Shown here: positions 24,705-36,721 of the stretch, in pieces
How positions within the stretch are numbered: the first letter of the stretch is position 1
Layout of the letters: each line of letters starts with the position of its first letter
Assembly: GCA_038363925.1 (NCBI GenBank)
Contig: JAQQWL010000006.1
Coordinates: forward strand, 166,501-230,500
Direction: 5' to 3'
Source: Apiospora phragmitis
Taxonomy: Eukaryota; Ascomycota; Sordariomycetes; Amphisphaeriales; Apiosporaceae
Length of the DNA stretch: 64,000 bases
The notes under the pieces: generated by a model
Database searches by the model: none
Seen by the model: the letters and a program-made list of their open reading frames with translations, nothing else
Told to the model about the DNA's origin: nothing
Made by a program: the position numbers and the translations under genes

Positions 24705-26374
24705 ATGAACTACAATACTCAACAGTCCAGCCCTAAGGCTGTTCCTCGGCTCATTATCCATGGCGGCGCCAGCAACATCCAGCCTGAAAATTTCTCGCCG
24801 GAAAAAGTACTGCGAGTACCGCCAAGCCCTGTTGAGTATTGTAAGTTCTCGCCACATATGTACCCCTTAACTTTTGGCACGGCAGTTCATCAGCCAACAC
24901 CCTTTTAGAGCTTCTCAAACCGAAGCTTATATGCACACGCCTGTTGCCACCAAGGGCGGCGGGCAACGAGACCGGACAGCACTGGAGATCGCGGTGCATG
25001 CCGTGGCTCTCCTCGAGGATAACCCGTTGTTCAACTCCGGACACGGCGCCGTGTTCACGCGTGATGGCACCAACAAGCTTGAAGCCTCCGTCATGGTCTC
25101 CCGGGGTTGGCAAAGCGTGGGGTCGGTGTGACAGGCCTGCGTCGCGTGAAGAACCCAATCCCACTGGCTCAAAGGATGCTTGAGCACGGAGAGGAGGACT
25201 TGACTGGGAAATCCGACCTGGGCTGGTCCAGGGATACTGAGGACGCCATCTTGGATATCCCCTCGGCCAGGGACACACGTTGATCCATGGCCAGTCCGCC
25301 GAGATCCTTGCGGAGAAGTACGGGCTAGAGCTGGTCGAACATGACTACTTCTTCACCCAGACGCGTTGGGATGAACACATGCGAGCGCTGGAGCGCGAAA
25401 AATCTCGCATATCATTCCGCAACCTGGAGCCCAGATGAATATCTCCCACAGGGAACGGTGTGTAAGTAACGAATCTTCATGGTTTTACCTTATCTTTGGA
25501 GAGCTTCCTCGGGTGATGAACGCCGAGCTCCTTGACAATTCCGAACGAGCACATGATACATACCCAAGATCCGGTTCACTGACTTCAATAATCATAAAGG
25601 CGCCGTAGCGCTCGACTCCGACGGCGTCTTATGCTGCGCTACAAGTACAGGTGGCATGACCAACAAGCTGACGGGCCGCATCGGCGACACACCGTCCGTC
25701 GGTGCCGGCTTCTGGGGCGAGGAATGGAGTGAACAATTTGACTCAAGAAGCTTGACTGCTCGGACAGCTGGGATGTTGAGCGACTACGCACCCCATTGGT
25801 GGAGACATTTCACATGGCCAGCGCGGGCTATCGATCGCGGCATTAGTTTATTAGGTGGTCTTTTCTCCGACTGTTTGTCCGGGCAACTCGAGTATTCGCC
25901 CCTTGCCGTGTACCAGCGAGAGCAAGTAAGGACGGAGAAAACATCGAGACGGTCAGTTGCGCTTTCTGGCACGGGCAACGGCGACTCGTTCCTTCGTTTA
26001 GCTGCGGCATATGTGCTGTCGTCTCCATGGCGCGCTGGGCGGCGATCCCTGCGACCAAGGCGCTCCATCGTGTCGCGGGCCGCAGGGGCGAACTCCAGAA
26101 GAGCGCGGCAGACCGCTGGGGCAAGACAGGAGAGGGCGAGGGCGGCATGATTGGTATCGAGAGCATCCGGGTAGAAGCTGAGGATGGGCACGGCGGCATG
26201 GTTTCGAGCAAGATATTGCAGGACTTCAACTGCGGTGGTATGTTCCGCGCCTGGATAGATGAAGATGGGAATCATATGATGAAGATTTGGGACCATGTTT
26301 CAGACGAACAAGACTTAATGCACAAGCATGCCGGATTGCCATGCTCGAAGAAGGGACAAGAGAGAAGGGGCTGA
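24705..26374 (+). pseudogene. Isoaspartyl peptidase/L-asparaginase (Ntn hydrolase) gene with several frame breaks
   Basis: The order of family blocks is intact: RLIIHGGASNIQPE, LLEDNPLFNSGHGAVFTRDG, LEASVMVS, LRRVKNPIPLA, YFFTQTRWDEHMRALEREK, LPQGTV (Thr is the nucleophile), then [52 protein letters not shown] and FNCGGMFRAWIDEDG. Introns start at 24841 (GTAAGT) and just after the nucleophile codons near 25461 (GTAAGT). At least five single-base frame breaks are needed, near 24800-24808, 25105-25115, 25262, 25405-25415 and 26005-26025. After splicing, the residue following Thr-Val would be Cys where the family has Gly. Density of breaks is higher than in neighbours, so it may be a true pseudogene, but the region also shows general indel noise. 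Confidence 0.75.
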
Positions 26375-26745
26375 ACGGTCGATCACAGAACTTGTTTAGA
26401 AGTCGTAAACATGGCTTTGATGTTCGTTATTATGTTGGTATAAGTCGTGTTGGATGCTGTTATTGCCTCCAATAATACACCGGGAGCAGTGGTGGTCATC
26501 AAGAGTGACTCTTCCATATCTGTCCCATCCCGTCTATTCCTACAAAACCTGTTCGTCCCTCTCGCTGAACCCAATGTCCAGGGAAGCGGCCTGGTTGCCC
26601 CACTTGGATCTAGCATGTACAGTTGCGTCGTGGTTCGAGGGGGCGACATCATATATATCAAATGAGTAGAGTGGCGATTGTAGGTCCCCTATCGTGGTGA
26701 TGCTACAGGTTGATACGGCCTTCAGAATACGGCCTTGTTGACAAA

Positions 26746-27359
26746 CTATGCCAGGGCCTTCTCAGCATTGGGTGGCGGTTGGGGTACCTAGTGAGTTGCG
26801 ATTCATCGTTAGCGTATGATTGCGAAGGAAACCAGCCAAGCCGCGCCGCAAACGTACCTCTAATTTTGTCGACCCGGCCATCAGCCTTTGGAACCCGATG
26901 CCGACACCCTCAATAACGGCGAGCAGCACCGCACAACCTATGGCGCCATTCCGGGCCGCCTTGTAGCCACCGCGAATAGCCAAGGAACCACCGGTGAAAA
27001 AGCCGGCAATGATGGCGTTGTAGGGATCCTCCTTCTTCCGGATACCCTTCACTGCGCAGTCGAAAGTCGAGAAGAGGCCACCCCATACGCCGAAGTTGCC
27101 GCCTAATACTGGTGCTCGCGCCTTGATGGCTGTGATGGCGCCTATCCGTCGTTCGCCCATGGGGCTGTTGCGGAAGCCCTTAATGCCATGCCAGATGGTT
27201 CCACCGATTGCCTACCACCAAGACATGTTAGCCGACTGAGATAAGCCCGCGGCGAGTGCGGAGGAGACAAGCGAGAAGGATGAGACATACACCCATGGAA
27301 AATGCACCTCCGAAGTCATTCAGGATGACATAAGGGCAAGGGTCTCGTGTGTGATCCAT
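26746..27359 (-). CDS. TIM17: TIM17, mitochondrial inner-membrane translocase subunit
   Basis: Three exons, 27359-27291, 27211-26858 and 26787-26746, give 154 residues with all phases closed. The start [20 protein letters not shown] and the blocks [58 protein letters not shown] and [14 protein letters not shown] are near-identical to fungal Tim17. Four hydrophobic segments are visible. With Tim23 it forms the presequence-import channel. The tail after the last intron is short and proline-rich ([13 protein letters not shown]). Introns are GTATGT and GTACGT types. Confidence 0.97.
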
Positions 27360-29088
27360 TGCGGTATGATTCGGTAGCCGGAGAAAAAGAAGAAAGAGGT
27401 GAGTGCCGGGTAAGATGGACGTAGCGAAAGCCGTCTCCTGGGTGCGGTTGCGCACTTCAATTGCGATGTGGCAGCAGCAGGCTAAATCCCGAACCCGATG
27501 GGCGAGAATCGGGAATTGATTGACGTGTATTCGCTGGGTGTTAAAGTGCGATATGGGCTGTTGGTTGGTATCGAAAGGTGTGACGATGGGCGGTGGTCTT
27601 GTCGTCGGATGGGTTTGTCGGATCAAATTGCTGATATCATGGTCATGGTTTGCAAACCAGGCCAGCAGCGGGCGAGAAAATTGTTGCGCACGGATCATGT
27701 CAATCGGCCAGCGGTCATTTCTTGTCCCGTTGTGCCGATGGGCAGCCCCACCTGCCACCCTTCCAACTCCAGAAGGGCTTAACCTACCCGCAGCTTTGGT
27801 TACCCCACGCCCGCCTTGGCTCAGTACGGAGTACGTAGCTCACGATCCAAGAACATTTGATGGGCAATTTATACGGGCCTCCAGCCAACCTGCTCCGCGT
27901 GCTGAGCTAACCATCTTGTCCTGAGGCGCCATGGAATTATTACAATATCAATCATGCCCCTGGCCTACCTTTCCCCACCCCCGGCATACGCAACGCTTGC
28001 TTGAATACCTAAATAAATATAGGCCTGGATCTGCCATTGCGGGTTCACCAGATCTCCATGTTATCTGCCAGTATTCGGGTCCCGGCTGTAGTGTGCCCAG
28101 GTATAGACTGCCCATTGGCGGTGAAGCTTACCCGTGTTTGATATGCAGGCGTCTTGCTTTCATTGGCAAATGATCTTATCACGCAAGGCCTACCAGCTTT
28201 CGACCTGGTTCTCTTGGTAAACGTTATTTTGGCGGTTTATTTATTTTTGTTTTCATATCTGGTTATACCTATAATGTACTTGCAGCCCACCACTTTCTCT
28301 CTGTCAGAATCAAACCTTTCCAGGGCGTAGCAAAACTCTGGCTGTCCAAGGTAGCGACAAAGATCAGTCCCGCAGCATCGTTCAGTAGAAGTGATTTGCT
28401 TCATTCAAACCCAGATACTCATTGAAATACAACTCCACCCCTTCCTACCCCCTTTCTCGGACTATCAGGGCCGCCATACGGATCGCATCATGGCCAAGGG
28501 ACGAATGACCAGCGCACGAGACCCTGGGGATTGTCAAGGCTGTCAAAGGATCCAAGACGAAGAAGGCATGCAGAAGCAAAGTAGTGGATGGAGAACGCAA
28601 GACCCGAGTAAGTGCATCATCTTTTACGACTAGATCTCGTTGGGCTCGTGCGTGTCAAGCTCTGTGCTCTGGTCTCGAAAGGCAAAAGGTCTCGAATGAA
28701 GACCCAATTCAAAGGAAGAGTCTCCAGGAGCCCCATCTAGGGGTCCCAATAGCATCTACTCCACTGATTTCCAGGCACCAGGTGCTAGGGTGACAGGTGC
28801 TGCTGCAGGGGGTGGAGGTGGGTGGGTGACATGCGCCTGGCAGGTTGTAGCGCCCATCGCATCACAAATGGACATTATTTGGCGTGGGCTACATCCTACA
28901 CCGTCATGTAATGGAATGGCATCTTGCAACCTGCTTTATGTATTTGCCACTTGATAATTGATCTGGTTTGGAGGAAAACTACATCATCCTCGTTATTATA
29001 CCTCCGTCCTCCCTGGAACAAACTGACAATTCGTGCAACCCAAGTTCAGTCCTTTGCAGCGTCCACAGCGATATCCCCTCCCCCACCG
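27360..29088. other. TIM17 promoter and DUG2 5' region
   Basis: 1.7 kb. Only the weak small-exon candidate at 28490-28607 is noted; otherwise no coding region. Confidence 0.5.
28490..28607 (+). other. Possible first exon of a small basic protein (weak)
   Basis: An ATG at 28490 opens MAKGRMTSARDP. A reading frame one base off continues with a Lys/Arg-rich peptide (IVKAVKGSKTKKACRSK) that ends at a perfect GTAAGT donor at 28608. The pieces join only if one base is missing. No confident downstream exon is found, so it is listed as a candidate only. Confidence 0.2.
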
Positions 29089-31804
29089 ATGCCGGCCACC
29101 ACCACCACCCCGAATGCGTCGGCTCCCGATGTCGAAGTGCCACCGCACAACACGCCGGAACTAAATCATGTCCTCAAACACGACAGCTCCGTCCTGGCCC
29201 TCGTTGTAGGCAAAGACCGCATCTATGCTGGCACCCAAGATGGCGAGATCGTGGTTTGGTCCCTGGCCACATTCCAGCCCATCCATCGCATCCAGGCCCA
29301 CAAGCGCAGTGTCATGTGCCTCTTCCTGTCCGACGACGAGTCCCTCCTCTTCTCGAGCGCCAGCGATCCCATCGTCAACGTATGGTGCCCTAGCGCCATG
29401 AACCGCAAGTACGAGATCTACAGCACTTGGGATTCCTTTGGCGACATCTTCTCCGTATCCTACTCCTCCCAGCACCAGACCGTCTACTACGGCGCCCAGA
29501 ATACGACGATACAATGGGTTGGTCTCAATGACACCAGCCGCGTCGTCGCCGAAATTCTACAAGCCACCCTGATCGTCGAAACCACCGCTTCTTCGACTCG
29601 CGGGCCGTTGGCGGCGCGAGCACACCACGGCCCACCGACGAGCGATACGACCTGATCCCCCGATCGCATACCGTCCTGAGAACTGATCGAAGAGCCATTC
29701 GACAATACGCCCACTACGGATACGTCTTCTGCATGCTGATGGCACGCGGTGTGACCGCTTTTGTGGATCCCGAAGATGATGTCCTGATCTCGGGCGGTGG
29801 CGACGGGACAATCAAAGTCTGGCAGCTGGGCGGGAACGAGGTTGGGCCCGATGGCACTCTCAATGGTCTTCGGGAGATTATGTGTCTCGGCGAAGACAAT
29901 GCTGAGTCCATCATGTCTCTCAGCATCGATGGGTCTTTCCTATACAGCGGCAAACTCAGTGGCATCGTTGAGCTCTGGGACTTGGATACGAAGCAGAAGC
30001 TGCGCGTCATCAAGGCTCACAAGGGCGACGTCATGGCCTTGCAGATGGGCTGGGGATACCTGTGGAGTGCTGGCTCTACAGGAACTGCCAGCGTACGTTC
30101 TATACCCCCTCCGCATTGGGAATTATGCTAACCACCGATTAACAGAAGCACAGCACCGCGCACTACGGCCGGTACCAGGTGGATTGCTCACAGAATGTCA
30201 GCCAGAAGTACCAGCTCCTGACCCAATGGAAGGCTCACGAGGGCAAGATCCTGGCTTGCACTGTTTCGAACTACCAAGGCCGCGAGGTTTTTATCACGGG
30301 CGCCAATGATAACACGGTGGCTGTGTGGGTGGTCAAGAACCCGCCGGCAACAGAGGGAACAGAGGCAACAGAGGCAACAGAGCAGCCCTCGACCGTGGTT
30401 GATGAGGATATGATGATCTCGAGTCTGAGGGACTTCGTGTCATTCAAGACCATCTCCTCAAGACCTGAGTATGCAGAAGATTGCCGACGAGGCGCCACCT
30501 TTCTTCGCACACTGTTCCGCAAACACGGTGGTGACGTGGAGATGCTGAGCGCTGATGACAACCTTCATCATCCTGTCGTCTTTGCCAAGTTCAGCGGCAA
30601 GCTTGAGCCGGCGGAACAACGCAAGCGGATCCTGTTTTACGGACACTACGATGTCGTTCCTGCCGACTCGAGGAAGGGCAACTGGAACACAGACCCCTTC
30701 CAGCTGAAGGGGACGAATGGCTATCTCTACGGCCGTGGTGTCAGTGACAACAAGGGGCCCATTATGGCTGCGCTGTATGCATTGACAGATCTCATGCAAT
30801 CAAAGGCCTTGGATTCGGATGTCGTCTTTCTCATTGAAGGCGAGGAAGAGTCGGGCTCCCGGGGCTTCCAGGAGACTGTCCGCCAAAACAAACAGAAGAT
30901 CGGACACATCGATTACATTTTATTGGCCAACAGCTACTGGCTAAACGACATAACCCCGTGTTTAACATATGGCCTTCGAGGTGTTCTACATGCTACCGTA
31001 TGCGTAGAGTCGAAGAACCCTGATCTCCATTCTGGTGTGGACGGATCGTACATGGTCAATGAGCCCTTGACCGACCTCACCACACTTATGTCCAAACTCA
31101 AGGGACCACGCAACCGGATTCTGATTCCTGACTTCTACGAGGGCATTCTTCCACTGACGCCCGAGGAGGAGGCTCGATTCGATGATATCACCACCGCCCT
31201 CATAAATCAGAGCCCAGCCGAGAACAAGTCCGCGGCGGACCTCAAGACTTCTTTGATGGCACGCTGGCGCGAACCGAACCTAACCATCCACAGATTCAAG
31301 GTATCAGGGCCCGATGGCAGTCTGGTCAGTAGCCATGCCAGCTCACACATCAGCTTCCGACTGGTGCCCGGCCAAGAGCTAGATGACATGATCCAGTCTC
31401 TCAAGACTTACTTGAGCAACCAGTTCGACATGCTCGAATCTGACAACGATCTTACGGTGAAGATTGACAACAAGGCTGAGCCTTGGCTTGGGGATCCTGA
31501 CAATGCCATCTTCCGGACACTCGAAGAAGCCATCATGCAAGCCTGGGCTCCCCTCTTTGACAATGGCCAAGAGTCGCAGGAGCCAACGCCGGCCGTCGGC
31601 GGCAAGCTGCGGAAGCCGCTGTACATCCGAGAAGGCGGCTCGATCCCAGCTATCCGGTTTCTGGAGAAGGAGTTTGAGGCTCCGGCGGCGCACCTGCCTT
31701 GTGGACAGGCTAGCGACTCTGCCCATCTCGATAATGAGCGTCTGAGGGTTACTAATCTCCTGAAGAGTCGTGAGGTCTTCGCACACGTCTTCAAAAGGCT
31801 CTAA
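29089..31804 (+). CDS. DUG2: DUG2-like glutathione-degradation subunit: WD40 repeats plus M20 metallopeptidase
   Basis: Two exons, 29089-30092 and 30146-31804. The N-terminal half has WD40 repeats (AGTQDGEIVVWSLATFQPIH, SGGGDGTIKVWQL, YSGKLSGIVELWDLDTKQKL, ITGANDNTVAVWVV). The C-terminal half is an M20 peptidase with metal-binding blocks FYGHYDVVPAD, GRGVSDNKGPIMAALYAL and EGEEESGSRGF, and a terminal SAHLDNERL. This fusion matches yeast Dug2, which with Dug3 cleaves the gamma-glutamyl bond of glutathione. One base is missing near 29540-29570; with it the length is 887 residues. A short Thr/Glu-rich linker made of 9-bp near-repeats (about 30349-30381) joins the two domains. Confidence 0.9.
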
Positions 31805-32718
31805 GACGCAATGGCGGCTCGGTCCTTTGGTGTATTCACTATTCACCCATGACCAACGTCTGTCCACTTAATGTATATACTTCCCTCTATAACAGAACGA
31901 TTCTTGGACAATAAGAGCAGGGACCTCGGTGCTTGATTCACTCTTGCGCTATGTGTTGTGGCATGTACCTGGTTTGTAGAGCCGTTACATTCAGTACATC
32001 TACATCCAGAATGACTACCCAGATTTTTAGATACCCAAAGAATCTCGAGTTTGATCTCGCACAGCCTAGTCACCTAGCAGAGGCCTGGTGGTAATCGAAG
32101 TAAGCTCTTCCGCAGGTTCAATACTCAGTATGGAAAATTCAAACGTCGCACGTGCACCAGATTCACCCGTGAAGATGACAGTGCTACTACCACTTCTCGG
32201 AAGATGACCCCCGCGACTCCCACAAATCGTAACCCATAATGGGACGTTCAAGTTCTTCAAGCGGACCCTTGATTCGTGCATATTCATGGCCGCCGCTACC
32301 CTAGTGAGCGGTCTGCATGGTGGGGATTTTTAATGCACCACAAAGCCTCAACCTGCCAGACACCAGTCCGACGAGAAAGTGGCAGTAGAGATTCCGTGTT
32401 TCTGTATCTCGCGGTTCCAGATAACGATCCGGGGTCCTCATGTAGCTGTGCATCCTAGTGCAAAAGCGGGAACCCTGGGCTCGTGAGTAAGCTTGCCATT
32501 TTCGATCACGGACGTAAAGCCGGCATTGACGGGCCGCTACCACAACGGGATGATCGCTTATTAGCTGAATTGCGCTGCCGCGGGCTCCGTACATACCCAC
32601 TAGCCTTACGAGACTGCTATATCAATACTCCCCAAGATGGCTACAGCATCTGTGAAGACGTGCTTTTTGCTACTCTTCAATGCGCTGCCCTCTTCGCCGA
32701 CCATCGTGGCCTGACAAC
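31805..32718. other. Spacer between DUG2 and GH131 genes
   Basis: No coding region or recognisable repeat; the right part is the probable GH131 promoter. Confidence 0.5.
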
Positions 32719-34056
32719 ATGGCGCTATCCTCGCTCATCATGGCCTATCTGGCAAGCACGGTCTCGGCCGGCACGGTCATTTGGGATGGCCGTTTCAACA
32801 ATCTCTCTTCTGCCACCGACCTCAACAAGTGGTCCTGGGGAAACCAGGTCGGCCCTTATCAGTACTACATCCATGGCAGTGGCTCCGTGACCGACTACAT
32901 CAACCTCTCGCCCAGCTACAAGAACCCGGCCGACTCGACATCCGAGCAGGGCGCCAAGCTCACGCTCGACTCCACGGCGTACTGGAACGGCCAGAACATG
33001 CGCCGTATCGAGCTGATCCCGCAGACCACTGCTGCCATCAACCTAGGAAAGGTCTACTACCACTTTAGTATGAAGCGCTCCGACGTGAACCCGCCGGCCC
33101 AGACGCGCGAGCACCAGATCGCCTTCTTTGAAAGCCACTTCACCGAGATGAAAGCCGGCTGGCTAAGCGGCGCATCGTGAGTCATCCCCAGCCCCGAAAC
33201 CACCAGCTGTGTGAGGTCAGTTCAGAACGTTCAACATACTAAACAGTGTAATGCAGGGGTACAACCGATCCCCTTCTCCGGTGGATTGTGGACGGCCAGA
33301 CCAAATGGAGCGTCAACTGGGACGCCAACGTTTGGCACAATGTGGCCTACGAGATCGACTTCAGCGCCAATACGGTAGGCTTCTGGCACTCGACGGGCGG
33401 CGACTCTTTGACCCGAGTCATAGCCGCCGTTTCGGCCAGCACATCCAGCAACGGCGCAGACTTCCACGTCGGAGTGCTCGAGTTGCCCAGAAGCGGCTAT
33501 CCCGATGCTGTCGAGGACATGTACTTCTCCGGCGTCTACATTGAGAGCGGGGATATCACCAAGGCCATTGGTAACGGCAGCACGTCTCCGGGGCCGATTA
33601 CCGCTCCTCCAGCAAGCACCGGGCCGATTTCCACTTCGAAGCCAGCCCCAACCACCCCTGCGCCCGCCCCGACTACGACCGCAACGCCAGGGGTGGGCCA
33701 GACGAAGTATGGACAATGCGCCGGCAGTGGTAAGGGACCAACTCCACCCTGATCTTGTTTTCTTCTTCTTCTTCTTCTTCTTCTTCTTCTTCTTCTTCTT
33801 CTTCTTCTTCTTCTTCTTCTTCTTCTTCTTCTTCTTGCTTGTTTTTTGAAGCTCGTGGAAGACGAGCAGTCGCAGGCACACAGGAGTCCATCAACGAGGG
33901 CATACTAACTCTGAGACCAATACAGGCTACACGGGACCGACGTCTTGCGCGTCAGGGACTTGCTCTGTCCTGAACGAGTGGTGTAAGTTTCGTCTATCCG
34001 CCTTTTGATCAATTGCATGGCTGATTTATCTCTGCAAAGACGGTCAATGTCTTTAG
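32719..34056 (+). CDS. Secreted GH131 beta-glucanase with C-terminal CBM1
   Basis: Four exons, 32719-33176, 33257-33729, 33926-33982 and 34040-34056, close in phase at 334 residues. A signal peptide (ALSSLIMAYLASTVSA) precedes GTVIWDGRFNNLSS and VTDYINLSPSYKNPADS, both GH131 signatures. GH131 enzymes act on beta-1,3/1,6- and beta-1,4-glucans. A Pro/Thr/Ala-rich linker leads to a fungal cellulose-binding module: YGQCAGSGYTGPTSC, then ASGTCSVLNEWYGQCL at the stop. The CBM1 is split by introns 3 and 4: the last exon is only 17 nt and supplies YGQCL. Intron 2 (33730-33925, 196 nt) is unusually long because it carries a TTC tract. Secretion and carbohydrate binding are strong inferences from sequence. 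Confidence 0.92.
33759..33836. repeat. (TTC)26 / GAA triplet microsatellite inside an intron
   Basis: About 78 bp of uninterrupted TTC triplets lie inside the intron that splits the CBM1 of the GH131 gene. The repeat makes up about 40% of that intron. Confidence 0.97.
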
Positions 34057-34297
34057 GAAATGAACCAGTTTAACAGGGTTATATTTATCTGATGTTTTAG
34101 GGCGGGATGTTGTGCCGTGCGCTAAAGACTTGGAAATCACCTGGAACAAACATCGATTTGGATGGGTTAAACAATATCGGCGTCCCGAATCTGTACATAT
34201 TACCAAATAGCATCAAGCAATGCTTACACTACTACCATTATGTTTGGCTAGAACCGTGGCGATGTCCTTACTGGTGAGTATGGCCTCATCGTGAACC

Positions 34298-36416
34298 CTA
34301 CTTGGCCCTTGGCAGGTTTCCTAGTTCCGTATCAAGGACACTATGATGCCCTGTAGTGGAAATGAGTTCGATGGGAGCCCAACCATCTCCATCAACATTG
34401 CGCTGCATTGTGTTGAATGCCACCGCTCGGATTTCATCACCACCAACTACTACAGATGATAATGGAGGGACAACTTCTTGTTGGTGTATACGTGGGGCTG
34501 CTTCTCCTTCGTCGAAATTGCCACGGAAACCCGCGAATAACTTTGATTCGGCTGCAGGGCCCAGCGGGAGTGATGGCTCTACTAAGGGTGAGGCGACGGG
34601 CTCTGAGCCTCCTCTGATTCCCTCTAGGTTGGTATATGACTTATCCAGCCGAAGCTGCCAAGGCATGTCCGCGGAAATAGGAGAAAACGGAGTGTCGTGA
34701 TCATGCTTGTCAGCCACTGGGCTGTCCAACTGGGCGCGACGCTGTTCCATGAGAGTATCATGCTCGAAGATGTCCTCCGAACAGCATTGACCAAACAAAC
34801 CCCTGATAGTAATGCCGCGCCGGAACCAGTCAATATCGTGCACAGTGCATGGCCACACGTCTTTCGGCTTGAAAGTGTTGACCAAATGGCGCAGCTCAGG
34901 GTAGGAAGAATGCCGGGCATACGGGAACACAATAGTTCTTGGGAGTGATGGCGCCGAGTCTGGTCCGCGACGCCCTTGTCTGTCATGTGCGTCTATATTC
35001 CGCCCGAGTTGTTTGCCCACTTTCGAGCTTGCGTGCGTTACGACCGAGCGCACGGCTTTGATCAGGTCGGCCTCCATATCATCGGAGAAGTCGTCGATGT
35101 CTATATTGAGGGACGCATTACGGCCACTGGCGACTGATGCCAGTATCCGCGTGATAGCCGTTTCGCGAGTCTCCGGGGGAAATCCTCCAAGTTCCCGGAT
35201 CCTGTCACTGTCAGTCAAAGCGCGCAAGCGATTATCGGATACATACATGTCGATGACCGCCTCAAGATTGTCCGCCGAGATGCACTGCAGCTCAGCTTCC
35301 CGCTCCAGGTCTCCGCCGCCGCCGCCGATTCCCACCTCGGCAATTTCCTGGCCATCCGGGAGCCGAGAGACGATGGGCTTGATCCATACGATGGGCTGGT
35401 TTTGCACCACGGAGCAGGCAGTACCTTTCTCGCAGCTGTGTATGCGGACGTTTTCGTCCAGAGTCAAGCAACCGTCATGTTGGTTGTTGGCGCAGCTGAA
35501 TCCCACCAGATAGGGTGCCTCTTTAGCCAGATGAACTTGCTTGGCGAACAAGTCGGCAGAGGTTTTTTCAACGAGGGACTTGTAAATGCCCATCTTGTAG
35601 GCGTCCACGTGGATCTGGTTCGCCTTCTTAGCAACTTCTGGTGGGGTGGCCTTGGGGGTGACAACTCACCTTGGAGCCAAGTGCCTTGGCGAGGGCAATC
35701 CAAACATCTTCGTAGCCGTAGGTCCAAGACTGCACAAAGAAGACGGTTTCGGCTGGATACCGGGCCACTTGAGTAAGCAAATCCCGCAGCCCTTCGGCCT
35801 TGGTCTTGAGGGGATAGTCATCGAGGACCGACGTGTCTAGATATATGCGGTCCAGAGTCTTGATACCATTCGCGTATTCCACCAGTGCTGGGTTGCGAGC
35901 GATGCTGTTGACCCACCACGGCTCACTCCGGATGTCGCCGGTGTAGAGCACCGCCTTGCCGCTGCCCTCAATCACTAGTAGTCCACGTCCATAGTTAGCC
36001 GCGCACCACGCATTGTTGGAAGCTCATGTGCCCATACGAAACATAACAGCGCCGACGCAGTGGTTGGCATCAAACAGCGTGACTTGAAGATATTTGTCTG
36101 GCCATAGCTCCAACTTGGTGGGCGTCTCCAGCGGAATGGGCTTCAGAATGTGTTGGAGGTGCTTATAAGTCTGTTTCCTGGCCTCGAGGATGCCGCTGGC
36201 GTAGTTGATGCGACATGGGTACCTCTCGAGGCGCAATAGTATCTCCCGGGTGGCGGGGGAGCAGTAGACAAAGGGCCCCCGCAGCGTCTCCAGGCCCGCG
36301 AGATGATCGCTGTGGACATGGCTCAGCAGGCAGAGGCGTGGAGGGCGTTCACGGAAACGGAAGTAGTCGATGATGATGTCTGGAAATTCATTGACCACGC
36401 CGTCAAAAGTCGACAT
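34298..36416 (-). CDS. SNM1/PSO2/Artemis-type metallo-beta-lactamase DNA nuclease
   Basis: Exons 36416-36038, 35974-35670 and 35614-34298 close in phase at 666 residues. The metal-binding motif SHVHSDHLAGL (His33, His35, Asp37, His38) lies near the start, followed by LFDANHCVGAVMF and VLYTGDIRSE, and FVQSWTYGYEDVW; this is a beta-CASP nuclease. The DRMBL-like block FKPKDVWPCTVHDIDW comes later. The family repairs interstrand crosslinks and opens hairpins. The short N-terminal region and long C-terminal tail look more like Artemis/SNM1B than full-length Pso2. A 45-nt stretch at 35246-35202 has a GTATGT donor, CTGAC branch and AG acceptor and could be a frame-neutral intron, which would shorten the protein to 651 residues. 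Confidence 0.88.
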
Positions 36417-36721
36417 CGTTTGCGTCTCGTTAGGACGAGTCCAAAAAGGGCATTCACTGGAATCGATCTAGACAAGTGGACGCTGTAATCAGGTCTGCTG
36501 GGAGCGCTAAATAACCCTAAAGTGTTGGGGCCTAAATCAACCAATGCCTACAAGTAGCGGCTGAATGCGCTATTGCGAATCACTGTATCCCTGTGCCCCT
36601 CAATTGTTCAGGCCATCGCACAGCTTAGACGGTCCAGAGCAGTGCCGTGAATGACCATTATTATGAAAGAGACTGTCTTGGACTGCATGCGCATTACGAT
36701 ATATAGCATCAACGGCAGCCT

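Noticed and set aside
33759..33836. TTC tract or 201-bp repeats as a CRISPR array
   Set aside because: No spacer-repeat structure and the DNA is eukaryotic.
33231..33881. Poly-Lys and poly-Ser frames across the TTC tract
   Set aside because: Translation of a microsatellite inside an intron.
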